Shown here: positions 10,035 through 22,554 of the stretch, piece by piece
How the letters are laid out: every line of letters begins with the position of its first letter
How positions within the stretch are numbered: position 1 is the first letter of the stretch
Assembly: GCA_000697335.1 (NCBI GenBank)
Contig: JNEM01011137.1
Coordinates: 1 to 26,865 of the forward strand
Direction of reading: 5' to 3'
Source: Conidiobolus incongruus B7586
Lineage: Eukaryota > Entomophthoromycota > Entomophthoromycetes > Entomophthorales > Conidiobolaceae
DNA length: 26,865 nucleotides
Position numbers and translations under genes: made by a program
The notes under the pieces: model-generated
Told to the model about the DNA's origin: nothing
The model's database searches: none
The model's input: the letters and a program-made list of their open reading frames with translations, nothing else

Positions 10035-11680
10035 TTAATGATCCAAAATGCGTAAGTTACCAGAGACTACTTTATCATCTAAAATAGCACCAGCTGGAAT
10101 ATCGATACGAGATCCGTGATTGGCAACAATAATAACTGTTCCCTTCAATACGACATCTTTTCCGAATGTGACATCACCAGTGACAGTTAAATGGTCCAAT
10201 TCTAAAATATGAGGAGGTCCTCTGAAGCGTCCCAAAAAGTCATTGACCTTCTTGAAGCTATCACCCAATTTAACTAAGGGAGCAGTTTGGTAAACTCTCT
10301 TGGGGTTCATGACCAATTCACCATGATTTAAAGAGTAGAGATCTGATGTGATCAAGAACAAGTCTGAAGTACTCTTGACAGGCAAGAAACGACGACGAGG
10401 AACGTTGACACCATGAGCACCTTCGAAATGTTTGATGGCAGCACCAACAGCAGTTTCTAATTGAATGACAGCTTCACCATTGGGAGCAACCTTGTGATTA
10501 ACAATGACTTCCATATCAAGGGCCTTTTCTTCAACCAAACGCTTGATAGCTTTAAGAGAGATCCAAAGGTTATTGGTGTTGAAAATTTTGAACTTCTTAA
10601 TGGACTTGAAATCTTCAACATGTTCAGAGGGAACTTGGGCAATTTCTAAAAGGCGAATATGACCGTTGTAATCAACGAGAGTACCACCCTTAACATCAGC
10701 CTTAGTCTTATCAGTGACTTCCATCACGAACTCGGATCCAGAGCTAATGACGTGTTCAAGAATAGTAGTATCGACGGTGGCACCCAAGTTATCAATGTTG
10801 GACACAAACAAGTATTCTTTACCATCAGCCAACAATTGATCTAAGAGACCAGAGTTATTCAAGGAATCAAATAAGTCACCATGACCAGGAGGGTACCAAC
10901 CGTGGTTGGGGCTATCAAATTTATCTGGGAAAGGCATATTGGTATCCTTCTTGATACGAGGATAACGGCTTTGATTGAAGTTCAAAATAGTAACGTTGGA
11001 ATCAGCATACTTTTGAATCATACGATGAGTTTCCTCAGAAGTGTTGAAAGAGTTCATTAAGAGTAAGGGAACATCCACACCGCTGAACTTATTCAAGTAT
11101 TCAATTTGACGTACTGTCAAGTCTAAGAAAGTCATGTTATCACGGACTTCAATAGCACTCTTGGGTCCAACACAACCCATGGTAGTACCAAGACCACCGT
11201 TAAGTTTTAAGACAGCTAACTTGGACAAGTTATTAGAATCAATGGGAGCAACCTTAGGTAAATTGTCATAAGGTAAGATTTGATCAGGAGAAGGAGAGAG
11301 AATCTTGTTCCAGTTACTGAAAAATAAAATTAATAAAAATAAAATGATAGTAGAATAATATATTGCTTACAGCTTAGTTCCCTTGGACTTTTCTTGCATA
11401 TAGCGAGAAAATAATCTCTTGAAATCTTCCATCTCTTTAGCAAAGTGAGGACGCTGTTGTTCATTAGCAGTATGAACAAGAGCATCTAACTCCATAGAGA
11501 GTGCCTTAATAGTGGTGTTATAAGTTGTGTTTCTAAACTCCTAAAGAAAACAAAATAAAAAGGGTTGATAACGAGTCAAATTGAATTTTTAAGAAATATT
11601 ACCTGCAATGATGGAGTATCAGGGCGAGAATCTAAAATGGGGCTTTGGGGATTATAATTGCCTCCGTTAGCAGTAGACAT
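10035..11680 (-). CDS. UGP1: UTP-glucose-1-phosphate uridylyltransferase (UDP-glucose pyrophosphorylase), 3 exons
   Basis: A cytosolic enzyme making UDP-glucose from UTP and glucose-1-phosphate, the precursor of glycogen, trehalose and cell-wall glucans. Exons on the minus strand: 11680-11603, 11540-11371, 11316-10035, with introns of 62 and 54 bases. They join to 509 residues, close to the 499 of yeast Ugp1. The uridine-nucleotide loop [16 protein letters not shown] lies at about 121-136. It is followed by WYPPGHGD at about 223, [10 protein letters not shown] at about 256, and [12 protein letters not shown] with its conserved Lys. The C-terminal part shows the left-handed beta-helix pattern ([18 protein letters not shown]) ending GNLRILDH. 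The short N-terminal exon ([14 protein letters not shown]) is variable in the family; its ATG is the only one in frame. Codons favour C-ending forms, as in highly expressed genes. All expected motifs are intact. Confidence 0.97.
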
Positions 11681-12060
11681 GATTTTGAATAGCAATAATT
11701 AAAGCAAATGACGTTAGCAGATAATCAGGGCAAATGGGAGGCTTATATATTCAATCAGATATGAGATAGTAAGTGGGTGACATTGTAAACCAATTACGTG
11801 CTAAAATGATAATCATCATTAGGTAATGGCTATTGGATGATGTGTAGGGAAATTAACACTAATAGGGGTAACTTAATAAGGAATGTGATTTTGAATTGAT
11901 GAGGGGGATTTAAGCTTAACTTGAGCCAATAACGTGGATCCTTCCTTAGAAAAGTATAGAATATGCTGATTCACTGGTTGAACACATATAGTTTTGTGTT
12001 CATTTTTACCATATCTCACCTTGAACAAATATTCACCATACCTTATGATGTTAAATTTTT
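11681..12060. promoter_or_regulatory. UGP1 upstream region
   Basis: About 380 bases with visibly higher G+C than the desert beyond it. It includes a TGACGT near 11709 and CCAAT-type pentamers on both strands (near 11790 and 11830). It probably is the UGP1 promoter. At 11979-12002 lies a short perfect hairpin (TGAACACA, 8-base loop, TGTGTTCA) followed by TTTTT. No protein frame is present. Confidence 0.35.
11741..11750 (-). promoter_or_regulatory. TATA-like element of UGP1
   Basis: On the minus strand this reads ATATATAAGC, 61-70 bases before the UGP1 start codon. It lies in a flank (about 11681-12060) clearly less AT-rich than the deserts. Position and sequence suit a TATA box with a short leader. 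In a genome this AT-rich such matches also occur by chance, though the G/C-containing surroundings make this one more credible. Confidence 0.4.
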
Positions 12061-14608
12061 CACCATCTAATTTACCAATGTCACAGAACTATTGCTATTC
12101 TGTTAATATATTGCGGTCAATATATTTAAAATGATACTCTCACAAATTCAAATTGTATAGATATTACTAGGTTATTAAATAGATCAAGTAGGTTATTTAA
12201 AAAGAGTAATTAAAAGTTTATTATTTGATAAAATAATACATTCACTAATCTATAATTGATAGTGAAATAGATATATATTATAAAACTTTGCAATATATAT
12301 TTAATGATTATTCTTTGATTATCTATTTACGTCATAATTAATTAATTAAAAAATAACTAAATTACTAAATTTGGAAATGAATATAAACCATTAAGGATTT
12401 TTATTACAATCAATATAAGAAATCCATTCAACTCAATATTTCTGATAAAAATCTTGATTACTATCAACGCCTATTAACTTACAACTGTTGACATAAATTA
12501 TCAGCAGCATTATGTTAAATATCTCTTATAAATCTCTTTAACATCGAATCTAGCTTGGTGAAATTATAGCTAATCTTATCAAATTAAGGAATTAAATTCG
12601 TGAGAATTATGTTTTGAAATTTGTGGCTTGAGTACCTTATGATGCTATTATTTAGACTAAATCAAATCAATTAATATATTTTAATTTAAATACTTTCAAT
12701 GAATAGATATTCAACTTCTACTCATTTCGTACCCCAAAGCGATTTAACTTTGCGTAAAAAATAAATTGATTGAGAATAATACAAGCAAATAATAATAAGG
12801 TTTTTATGATATTAATATTAATCAAAATTTATGAATGTTTTTCAGTTAAATATCCTATATATATATCAAATAAACTTTGATTTTTAATCTAACTTATCTA
12901 GAATATAATAAGTAACCCATATATTATAATTATATATTTTAAGTATAAATCTTTCAAGTACTATTGTTTATAAATTTTTTTAACCAAGTGACTTTTATTT
13001 ATTTATCATTTATAAATTCTATTAAACAGTAATTTTGGTTATTTTGTTGTACCAACAATTGTGTTCAATAAATTCACATTTAATAATTACTATCTTTAAT
13101 TCAAGTATCAAATTTTTGTAAATTTTTTAATTGAGTAGTAATCGAATTTTTGAATTATGTACACAATTTCTGTGTAATGGCACATGAAATAATATTCTCA
13201 CTTTGACTCGAGAACAATATTATTATGTTATTAATGAATACTAATGATATTAGAAAGTTTATAAGATACTGTATTCAATATTACACAAAATACTAACATA
13301 TATTTATCTATATTATTGAATATTACTTGAATTGAAAATATAACATTAATATACAATCAAAATCTTTTTTTAAACTAGAAGATTGAAAAATAATTAGTTG
13401 ATTTATTAAAATTTAATAATCACTGTATTAATTAAAAATATAATATACAAATATTAATTTAAAGCAAAGAAGTTTAGAATTTAACTATCATTAAACTAAT
13501 TTCAAGATAATTAAAGAAAGCAAATTATTAAAGTTTAAAATAGTGACGTCTCTGAAAAGATGAGCAGCGTTGATATCATTTTTAATTTAAAAAAATCTAT
13601 AATACGAACTAGAAACAAATTAATGATATTAATATTTAATTATATTTTGGCTATATAATAAATACATGAACAATTTGTATTTTATTTAATTAAAACTCAG
13701 TTATCAATATCCAAAAAATATATTATTTCACTCTACAATCACTCTATTTTACAAAGTTTAACGAAATAATACTGCGTAAATAAAAAAAGCACATTGGTTA
13801 TTTTACAATAATAAGCTCAATATCGCCTAGCAATTTCTTTTTATAATTGTTATTAGTATATTTTACAAATATTTTAATATATTAATTTAATCTGTCAGAT
13901 ATGCTTTTATCTAATGATAATGCATCATCCGCTCAAACTATTGTTCATAAACTTTCATAATCACATTGTAAAATTGAAAATATATAATACTCAAGTGAAT
14001 TGATAGCTATTATGATTTACTATTGATTTAATTACTTTTTTCTATAAATAAATACTTAAAATTATACTTTCTGAATTTAATTAAAATGATAATTAATATC
14101 GAATATACTATATATGTTACAGTCTTCATATGATTTGGATATATGAATAAAGTGAAATAATATATTATATACTTTATTTAAAAATTTTACTAGATTGTGA
14201 TTAGGATAATATTAGAAATAGATGGAATTTGAAATTATTTTTCATTGATAAAAAATAAACTATTCTTGAAATTCTACAAATTTAATATCATGAAACTTAA
14301 AACTATAAATTAGCTATTCATTAAAAACAAAAAAAGAGATGTTCCATACAAATTTCAAACACATTTTCTCTATATTATAATTATGACTCAAAAATTGAAA
14401 TAATTCAGGACTTATAGGTATAAAGAATTCCTTTTAATATTATTTAAATTTGATTTTGAGAAATGTGATAATTGAATATTATAATATTAAAATTCAATTG
14501 ATTTGAATGCTTAATAGTCATCAAATTAATACTCAAACACATACAATTAAATAGTTTTGTAATATTTTTAATTATATTTAAATTAATTTATGATATTATT
14601 AATGTTTA
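12061..14608. other. AT-rich intergenic desert
   Basis: No open frame, RNA gene or clear repeat is recognisable across these 2.5 kb on either strand. G+C by eye is roughly 15-20 percent per line, like the other deserts in the window. Confidence 0.5.
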
Positions 14609-15908
14609 TTATTACCTTAAATTTAAAGTAATGGGAAATTTTTTAATTTCTGATTTTTCAAACATATTATTAGTTTAAAATAAATAAATATATATAAAGT
14701 TAATAAGAAACTATATATTTTTAATATATATATATATATATAATATTTTTTTGATTAAAAAAATAATTTTTTAAAATTAGTTACTTAATTTAATTATATT
14801 TAAATTAAATTATAATCATTAAAAGTTTTTTATTTTAGTATTAGTAAAATTTAACTATAAACCCTCTAAAATTATTTAAAATTTATAAGTAACTTTTAAT
14901 AATAAAGTATTATTTAAATCAACTATTTATTATTAAGTATATTACTTTAAAGTTAAAAGAAAAGTTATTTAAAACTTGTTAAAATTTAAAAGATTAATTT
15001 TAATTATTAATAAAATAAAAAAATATATTAAAAAATATCTTTTTATTTTAGTTAAAACATTATTTAAATACTTTAATATTAATTTTACAAGTATTTTATA
15101 TATATTAAAGTTTAAACTCAAATTAATAAATAAAAATATAAAATAAATACTTTATAATTTAATTAAAGCTTAAAAAAAATAGAATAACTATTATTAAATA
15201 AAACTTAATAAAATATTATTAGAAACTTAAATTTTTATAGCAAATAATAATAATTAATGAATTTTAAATCTTTATATATAATCCTTTACTAAAATACAAA
15301 TTAAAATATTAGATTAAGTTAACTTAATCTTTTTGATAAATCCTTTTAAATAAACATTTTGTTAATAAGTTAATATTAATTATTATAAAATATTTAATAG
15401 TATATGTTACTTTTATTTAATTCTTAAAAGAAAATCAATTAATAATAAATTTTATATTGTTTTTTAAATAAAAATATTTTTAATTAGTGTTTTTAATATA
15501 ATTTAAGAAAATTTATTATTTTATATAATAATTATAAAATATATAAATCTAAAGCTATAAAACTTTTTTAATTAAAAATAACTAGAAAAAACTATTACAT
15601 TTAGTATACTTTTTAGATTATAACTTATATAATTATAATTACTTTAAGCAATTAAAAAATTAACTTACAAGAAAAAAAAATTTCTATAGGAAAATTTAAT
15701 TGGTTTATAAAATATTAAATTTTAGTCTTTAATAAAAAGAATTATTTTTTAAGTGTTAAAAGTTTGTTAAAAGTATAGTAAAAAGTTATTAATAATAAAA
15801 AAAACTATTAAATTTATATTATATATTTATTTTTATATATTATATATTAAGATATTTATTTATTTTTAATTATAAAAAATTCCCATTATTAAAAATACAA
15901 AGTAATAA
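14609..15908. mobile_element. Extremely G+C-poor block bounded by imperfect terminal inverted repeats; possible decayed DNA transposon
   Basis: The left end reads TTATTAC, 13 bases, TAATGGGAAATTTTTTA (14609-14645). The right end, on the other strand, reads TTATTAC, 13 bases, TAATGGGAATTTTTTA (15908 down to about 15872). Spacing is identical, there is one indel, and 7 of the 13 middle bases match. Between them G+C falls to about 5-12 percent per 60-base line, against 15-20 percent outside. About 1.3 kb with inverted ends is the size of a Tc1/mariner-type element, and a TA sits just outside ATGGG on both sides. No transposase frame survives. It could also be an unrelated AT-rich block with chance symmetry. 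Confidence 0.35.
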
Positions 15909-16309
15909 AATATAAATAAGCTTATATTTGTTAAAAATAATACTGGTTTTTCAATTCAGTAAAGAATTAATATCAACTGATTAAAAATCTCATTTTTTAG
16001 TTTAATGGTTCAAAAATAATATATATATTTTAATGTTTTATCATGAGTTATGATCAATTGTAATTTGTAAATTATGATCTAAAGTATTTACTCTAATATA
16101 TTTGGTATTTAACTTTTGAAATACATTATCCAATTATCAGTCAATTTTTATCCAAATTAAATAATAGGCTCAAATTGATGACTTGGACCATCACTTAAAT
16201 ATGTCAATATATTAATAAATTGTTTAACGTGATTTATAATAGATTTGTTCAATTAAATAAATTAATAAAATCAAAGTAAAATTATTTCTTTATTCTTAAA
16301 AATAAAATA
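15909..16309. other. Upstream flank of the twinfilin gene
   Basis: About 400 bases between the G+C-poor block and the twinfilin start codon. Base composition returns to that of the other intergenic DNA. It should contain the twinfilin promoter, but no distinct motif stands out. Confidence 0.4.
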
Positions 16310-17997
16310 ATGAGTTCAAGTTTAAATAAAGTAATATTAGGTAATATGTATTTTTTGTTAACAAGTAATATCATTAATATGATTATATATAGTTGATAAA
16401 CAACTTGAAGAGTACTTTTTAAAAGTACAAAATAAAGAAGCTGAAAAGATATCATTATTTAAAATTATTATTGATGAAAGTAATTTCAAATTATATAAAA
16501 TAATTTTATTTTATTAAATGTATTATAGATACTTTAAAATTGGACTATTTTAATGAAGGGCCTATCCCTGGTGGTAATACATCATGTTAAATATAAATTA
16601 TTAATTATAATAACAATATGTTTTACTAGATTTCGAACAAGTGAATAAATCTTTACAACCTGAAGAACCTTGTTATTTTTTATTAAAGCAATCTAACATT
16701 TCATGGAGCTTGATTTCTTGGTTGCCTGAAGGTCATGTCAAAATAAGAGATAGAATGAAGTACGCGACTGGCAGAAATACACTAAAGGAAGCTTTTACTC
16801 ATAAGCTTATTACTAACGATTATCACTTTACTCAATTGAATGAATTCAAAATCACTAAAGCCAAGTTAGCAGCTAATAACCCTCAAAGATTAGCTGAAGA
16901 GAGGAGGGCTGTCATGACTCCATTTGAGATTATTCGCGAAGAAGTTAAAGAGCAGCAAAAGGCTACTCAAAACGAACAGATTGAAGCTTTGAAGGCAAGG
17001 GCTGAGAAAGCTGAAAAGACCAGTTTAAATCATTTTATATCTGGTGGATTTCATCAAGTTCAAATCCCTCTCAGTCATCGCTTAAAAAAAGCAATTCCAG
17101 AATTCCAAAATGACCAATTAAGCTGGATTGAGTTAAAAGTGACCGATTCAAAAGACTCTATCGATGCTGAAAAAATCCTATCGATTAATGATTTAGACAT
17201 TGAAAATAAGATGACTATGCTTCCTATTACTGAATTTAATCAGCCTAGATTCTTTTTGTTCAAAGTACCTAATCCCAACTATAAAGAATCTTCTCCCGTA
17301 AATTCTTATCCAATTACACCTATCAAAGGGTCGTCTCAAGACAACTTTACCGAAAACAATGTTGAATCTAATGAAGATGAACCTGATAATGGAATCAATG
17401 AGCGAACCTTTACTGATCAGGTTAAAATCAGTGAATCTAATGAAAACCAAGAAGCTACTGATCAAGATGAACAAGAAGAACCATTAAGTGTCAAAGATAG
17501 AATTAAAAAGCTACACTCTAATCACTCCTCTGAAGCCTCATCACCCACTCCTCAATCATCTGAAAATTCAGCTAAATACTTTACAGGTGACTATTTATTT
17601 ATAACTCAATATATCTTGTACTCATCTGTTATTTTCTATAGTTTTAATATATTACTGCCCATCTAACTCTCCCCCAAGATTGCGAATGGTCTATTCCACT
17701 TGTTCTGGTGGCATCATCCAGCAATTTGATGAGCTCAAACTAGCAATCAACTTCAAGGTGGACCAATTTGATCCCTTTGATGCTAAAGCCACGTTCAAGG
17801 AGATCCATGATAAAGTGTACAATTATCAAACTCAAGCCAACGTCACGAAGCTTGGCAAACAGCTCAATCTTACCAAATTAGTTTCTAACTCACATTATCA
17901 ATCTCGATTAGATGAAAATGAGTCTCAAATCAAAGCCCCCAAATTCTCTCAATTGAAACGAACAGGCCATCCAGTGTTTGGTCAACTTCCTAATTAA
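16310..17997 (+). CDS. TWF1: Twinfilin (two ADF-H domains), 5 exons, with a large insert in the second domain
   Basis: Twinfilin sequesters ADP-actin monomers, caps and depolymerises barbed ends and binds capping protein. Exons: 16310-16340, 16393-16479, 16529-16573, 16630-17586, 17642-17997; introns 52, 49, 56 and 55 bases. They join in frame to 491 residues; the family norm is about 330-350. ADF-H 1 covers about 10-150 (FKIIIDENTLKLDY, EEPCYFLLK, SWSLISWLPEG, RDRMKYATGRNTLKEAF). A charged linker (about 150-187) follows, then ADF-H 2 from about 189 (GFHQVQIPLSH, LSWIELKV, QPRFFLFKV ... VLIYYCPSNSPPRLRMVYST). Roughly 100 Asn/Asp/Glu/Ser-rich residues (269-371) are inserted in ADF-H 2 between the strands ending FFLFK and YFTVLIYY, explaining the extra length. 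The tail FSQLKRTGHPVFGQ occupies the place of the capping-protein-binding tail. The start is the only ATG leading in frame through the small exons. Confident on family; exon 1 is short and inferred from splice sites. Confidence 0.92.
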
Positions 17998-19906
17998 CAT
18001 ATTGTTCAAAAGTAAAAATTATAAAATATTTATTAAAAATAATATACTTTGTTAAATATATTCTTTTATTTACATTTTATAGATATATTAAACTTATACA
18101 AATATATTAATCCTAATGCTATTTATTTTTTTTTAAAATACTTATATATTTAAGTAAGATATTTAATTTCATTTAAAAATATCATCAATCGCAGTTTACT
18201 TCACTCAAATTCAAATAAACCAATGTTTAGTAAATCATCAATTTCATTAAATAGATTCATGTGGGTTATTACTCTTAAGAACTATTTTTTCAAAATTAGT
18301 CACATACTAATTAAAATCTGGTTATAATTTTAATGGTTTTCACTCCAAATTGCTGGGCAGGTTTTAATTTACTATTAAAAAGTTAGTATTGAGTATACTT
18401 TATTAAATAACTACAAAATTACTTTCCAATATTGACCCAATAATATAAATTGCCCATGATTGAAATCAATTCGATTTACAGTTTATTCAAAAATTTTAAT
18501 ATCAGGTTTTCAAATTAATATATACCAATATAATTTATATAGGAACTGCGAATTTTATAAGTCTAATTTTATGAGAGTAAATAATTTTATCAAAAATTTG
18601 CTCAAGTAATAAAATGATATTTTGATTGGAATCTCAGAGTTTGATACTGTTAGTTAAAGCAATGATTTTATAGTTGTCTAAAAAATTTAGAATTAAAAAA
18701 ATTATCGTAATAGTATTTTATATATTAATTTTAAGTTGATTAATTGCATCAAACGTAACATCAATGATTATTGATGTTTCGACCATCATTCTTACAAATA
18801 ACTCTTTTACATTAAATTCAAAATTGCTATTGATGCTTTCAATGGATATATCAACTAGAATTATTTTTTAAAACAAAAGAATCATAGATAAAATAATATT
18901 AGTTACTGATCTTTGATTTGAAATATTTCAAGAATGAACGTTGTCTTTTAAGTTTAATCTATTATGAAATTATTATAAAATTCTTGATATTAAATATATC
19001 CTCTTTCAAGTTTCTAAAGATTATATTAAGTATTATTTACTACTATATTTTAAAATAAAAATTATTTGAAAAGGCTCAATGGAAGCTCAACTAGAATTTT
19101 AACAACTAAAGTTAATGTGTATTAAATCAACTTAATTATTATCTGCATAATATTGTAAATAGAATTGTTATGAATATTTTTCTCTATTTTATATGATTTT
19201 ATTGCTTTTAATAGCGAACCTGAATAAATTTCACCCAAATCAAAGATAATAATTTTAATTTATTCATTTGAGATTGAATTATTAAAATTTATGTCAAGTT
19301 ATTTTGAATTTTAAATTGTGGGATAAATATGTTATAATAATTTTTTCAATTTTTTGAAAGTTGGATTAAATATGACTTGAGATATTTTAATCAATACTTT
19401 ATATTTGAATCATATTCATTCGTATGATTTTTAATTTTGATATATTAAATTTCTGGTTATGAGAGATAAAATTGTTAAATTAAAAATTAATATATAAAAT
19501 ATTTTTATTATATACTTAGAAAACATCTAAAATTAATATTAAATTCTAATATAATCAATATATTTAGTATGCTATTCAAATAATTCCGACTTGAAAATTT
19601 AAAGCCTCTGATCATGATTCAAATATGATGCTCACAATCCTGAATTGTAAAAATTCTAATAAAAAAAATAATTGGATCATAAGTTTAATGATATTTAAAC
19701 AAAATATAATTGATTATATCAATTTATTTGAATTTGAATTAAGTACAAAATTGAATCAGTTAGTAAATCTGATTATCCAATAATATTAATTTTTTAATAC
19801 TTATTTAAAATGTTGAATGATGTGATGAATGAATTGCTCTTTAATTAAATAATATTTAAAGAAACATCTATTGTATATAAATACATTATATCTACTATAA
19901 TATAGA
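17998..19906. other. AT-rich intergenic desert
   Basis: Nearly 1.9 kb with no recognisable gene on either strand. A 9-bp perfect hairpin with a GATT loop occurs at 18757-18778, but such palindromes are expected at this base composition. The last few dozen bases hold the SSZ1 promoter. Confidence 0.5.
19873..19883 (+). promoter_or_regulatory. TATA-like element before SSZ1
   Basis: GTATATAAATA lies about 24-34 bases before the SSZ1 start codon at 19907. If used as a TATA box it would imply a very short 5' leader, so transcription may instead start from an element further upstream. Weak evidence given the AT-rich background. Confidence 0.25.
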
Positions 19907-21708
19907 ATGGAATCACCTATTTTCAACACTCAACAAAGACCCAATGTCATTGGTATCAATATTGGTAACGCTTATTCTTCAGTTGCTATTATTGAATTAG
20001 TAAGTTATAATAATGTATTATTCTAATTATGATCACTAATCGATACTAGGATGGTCGCGCCAATGTCATTGCTAACGAAGATGGTGAACGTATGATCCCT
20101 ACCTGTGTTGCTTTCCGTGGTGACGAAGAAGTAAATTTTTCTAGATCCTTGATTATTTTAAATCATACTAATTTTATTCTATAGTTCGCTGGATCTCAAG
20201 CTCAAGGTCAAGCTGTTCGTAATCCTAAAAACACTCTCTATGGTTTCCGTGATCTCTTAGGACAAAAGTAAAAATTTATTCAAATAGATCATTTGATTTT
20301 TGGCTAATTTTTATATAGGGCTGACAGTGAAATCTTCAAAGCTCACCAAAAAACCTACCCTTTCACCTTAATCGAAAAGGATGGTTTTGCTGGATACGAA
20401 GTTGAATTCGACGGTAAAACCGTTCAATTTACCGCCCATGAGATCACTGCCAAATTTTTGAAATCTCTCAAAGATACCGCTAGTACTTACTTGGGTACTG
20501 AAGTTTCTGGCGCTGTTTTAGCTGTCCCCGAATTTTTCACTGAAGCTCAACGTGAAGACTTGATGACCGCTGCTAGAGATGCTGGATTAAACGTCCTCCA
20601 AGTCATCAACGAACCCACTGCTGCTGTCTTTGCTTACGATACTATTGAAGGTAAGAATAAGAAGACCGATAAGACCGTTGTTGTCCTCGATTTGGGTGCT
20701 CGCAGCTTAGATGTCAACCTTTTATCTGCCAAGAAGGGATTGTACACTGTTCTCGCCACTGCTCACGACAACACTATTGGTGGTGTTCACTTCGATCAGC
20801 TTCTTGTTCAACATTTCGCCAAGGAATTCCAAAAGAACACCAAGATCGACATTTCATCCAATTCCAAAGCTTTAGCCAAGTTAGCTGTTGGCTGTGAATT
20901 GACCAAGCGTACTTTATCCACCCTCACCACCTCCCCTTGCTTTGTTGAATCCTTAGCTGAAGGTATGGATTTCCATGGCACCATCAATCGTACCCGTTTT
21001 GAAATCATGTCTAACAAGCTTTTCAACCAAATCATTTCTGTTGTCTCCTCCCTCTTGGACAAGTCTGAATATAAATCATATGAAATCGATGAAGTTATCT
21101 TGGTTGGAGGTGCTTCTCGTATCCCCAAGTTAGCTCGCAAGCTTTCTGAGCTCTTTACTCATGATGATTTCGAAGTCAGATCTCAATTAGAAACTGATGA
21201 AGTCATCCCCTTGGGCTGTGTCTTACAAGCTGCTACTTTGTCTACCTTGAACCACGGTGAAGATGTCTCCCTCGAACAATTAAAGGAAAACTCTCACCTC
21301 ATCAATGCCAATTATACTACTGCTCCTATCGGTTTAGTTGGTGCCGATGACCAATTCGTTACTCTCATTGGTAAGGACACTCCTCTCCCCGTCCGTCGTA
21401 TCTTCCCCTTGGCTATTGCTGAGGATTCCACATCCGCCTTTGTTAGCATTTACGAAGCTGTTGAAGACTCTAAGACTTACCAACCCGAAGCTCCTCCTAA
21501 AGATGAAGATGACGATGAAGAGCCCGAACTTCCTGAACCTATCACCACCTACTTCTACAAACCTAATACTTTGTTAGCCGAATTAGGACTCAAGGAACTT
21601 TCCACTCCTAATTTGCAACTCCAAATTGAAATTGATGAACAAGGCAAACTCGATATTACCTTGAGCGACCTTAAATCAGGCCAATTCACCCAAGTCACCA
21701 GTGCTTAA
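19907..21708 (+). CDS. SSZ1: Ribosome-associated complex Hsp70-like subunit Ssz1, 4 exons
   Basis: Ssz1 is the atypical Hsp70 that pairs with the J-protein zuotin on the ribosome to stimulate the nascent-chain chaperone Ssb. Exons: 19907-19999, 20050-20130, 20185-20267, 20319-21708; introns 50, 54 and 51 bases. The product is 548 residues (yeast Ssz1 538). The phosphate-loop region reads GINIGNAYS (16-24) where canonical Hsp70s have a GIDLGTT type, so the Asp and both Thr are replaced, fitting a non-hydrolysing Hsp70. Further landmarks are DGERMIPT, RNPKNTLYGFRD, NEPTAAVFAYD (183), DLGARSLDV (210), LATAHDNTIGGVHFD and VGGASRIPKL (346). An acidic stretch (about 480-492, KDEDDDEEPELPE) precedes a short C-terminal beta domain ending with DLKSGQF. 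The helical lid of ordinary Hsp70s is absent. C-ending codons are frequent, as expected for an abundant protein. Start codon: first ATG, directly before the conserved NVIG start. Confidence 0.97.
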
Positions 21709-21754
21709 ATTCAACATTAATCATTTTTATTATCAAAAATCATCTTTTTCTTTC

Positions 21755-21760
21755 AATAAA
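21755..21760 (+). promoter_or_regulatory. Polyadenylation signal AATAAA of SSZ1
   Basis: AATAAA occurs 47 bases after the SSZ1 stop codon, at the usual distance for a cleavage site about 60-80 bases past the stop. The hexamer is expected often in such AT-rich DNA, so this is supported mainly by position. Confidence 0.4.
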
Positions 21761-22554
21761 CTATTAGAATTTCCTTATTGAAATAGTATTAGGTTATAGT
21801 TATCTAGTTTTATATATTATCACATGTATTACAATATTAATTTCAAATAAATTCAATTATTAGTTTCATCTTGTCGAATATTTAACCTGACACTTTCAAT
21901 GCATGAATAATTATAACTGATCTGAACAAAAGAATTCATTGTTATTAATATTGATTTATATGATAATATTTGATGACCTATTTTAAGATCAATACTTAAA
22001 ATTTTGGATATGGCTGAGTAGTAATTACACTTATATTATTCAACTCTGTATACTATATATTAATATATTGTTTATTGTGTCAGCTTCATTTATTGTTTAT
22101 TCAAATAATTTTATACTGGTGCTTGTTATTTCTATAATAATTTTCCATGTATTTCATCTCTCAATTCAAAATTTGTCTCTAATTAATTGATAAAATTTTG
22201 TGATATTTTGCAAATCACTAATATTCTTCGATCAAAGAATTAAAAGTTCATATATTTATATAAATATTATGTTAGTTTTTTTGGTTTATTTTATTTTAAT
22301 AAATGTTTATGTAATAACAGAAAGCAAAAATAATCATATGATATTTTAAGAGATATGATTTGTTGGTTATAAAATGATAAGTTGCCATTCCAATAAATAG
22401 GTTATGTGCTAAGTTTCAATCAAGATATTATACAGATACAGGTGTTGATTCACAATTAGATATTATCTTGTAATTGAAATATTTTTTATAAACAACAAAA
22501 TATAATTTTATGTATGGTGTACTTATTATAGTGATGTTATATTGAAATATATTA

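Noticed and set aside
10457-10844. Open frames on either strand inside UGP1
   Set aside because: Shadows of the UGP1 coding frame, with no motifs of their own.
15311-15330. Perfect 20-base palindrome AGATTAAGTTAACTTAATCT
   Set aside because: At this base composition several such palindromes are expected by chance in a window of this length, and nothing around it suggests a binding site or origin.
18757-18778. Nine-base-pair hairpin with a GATT loop
   Set aside because: Isolated, AT-rich and within chance expectation; no adjacent RNA-gene features.
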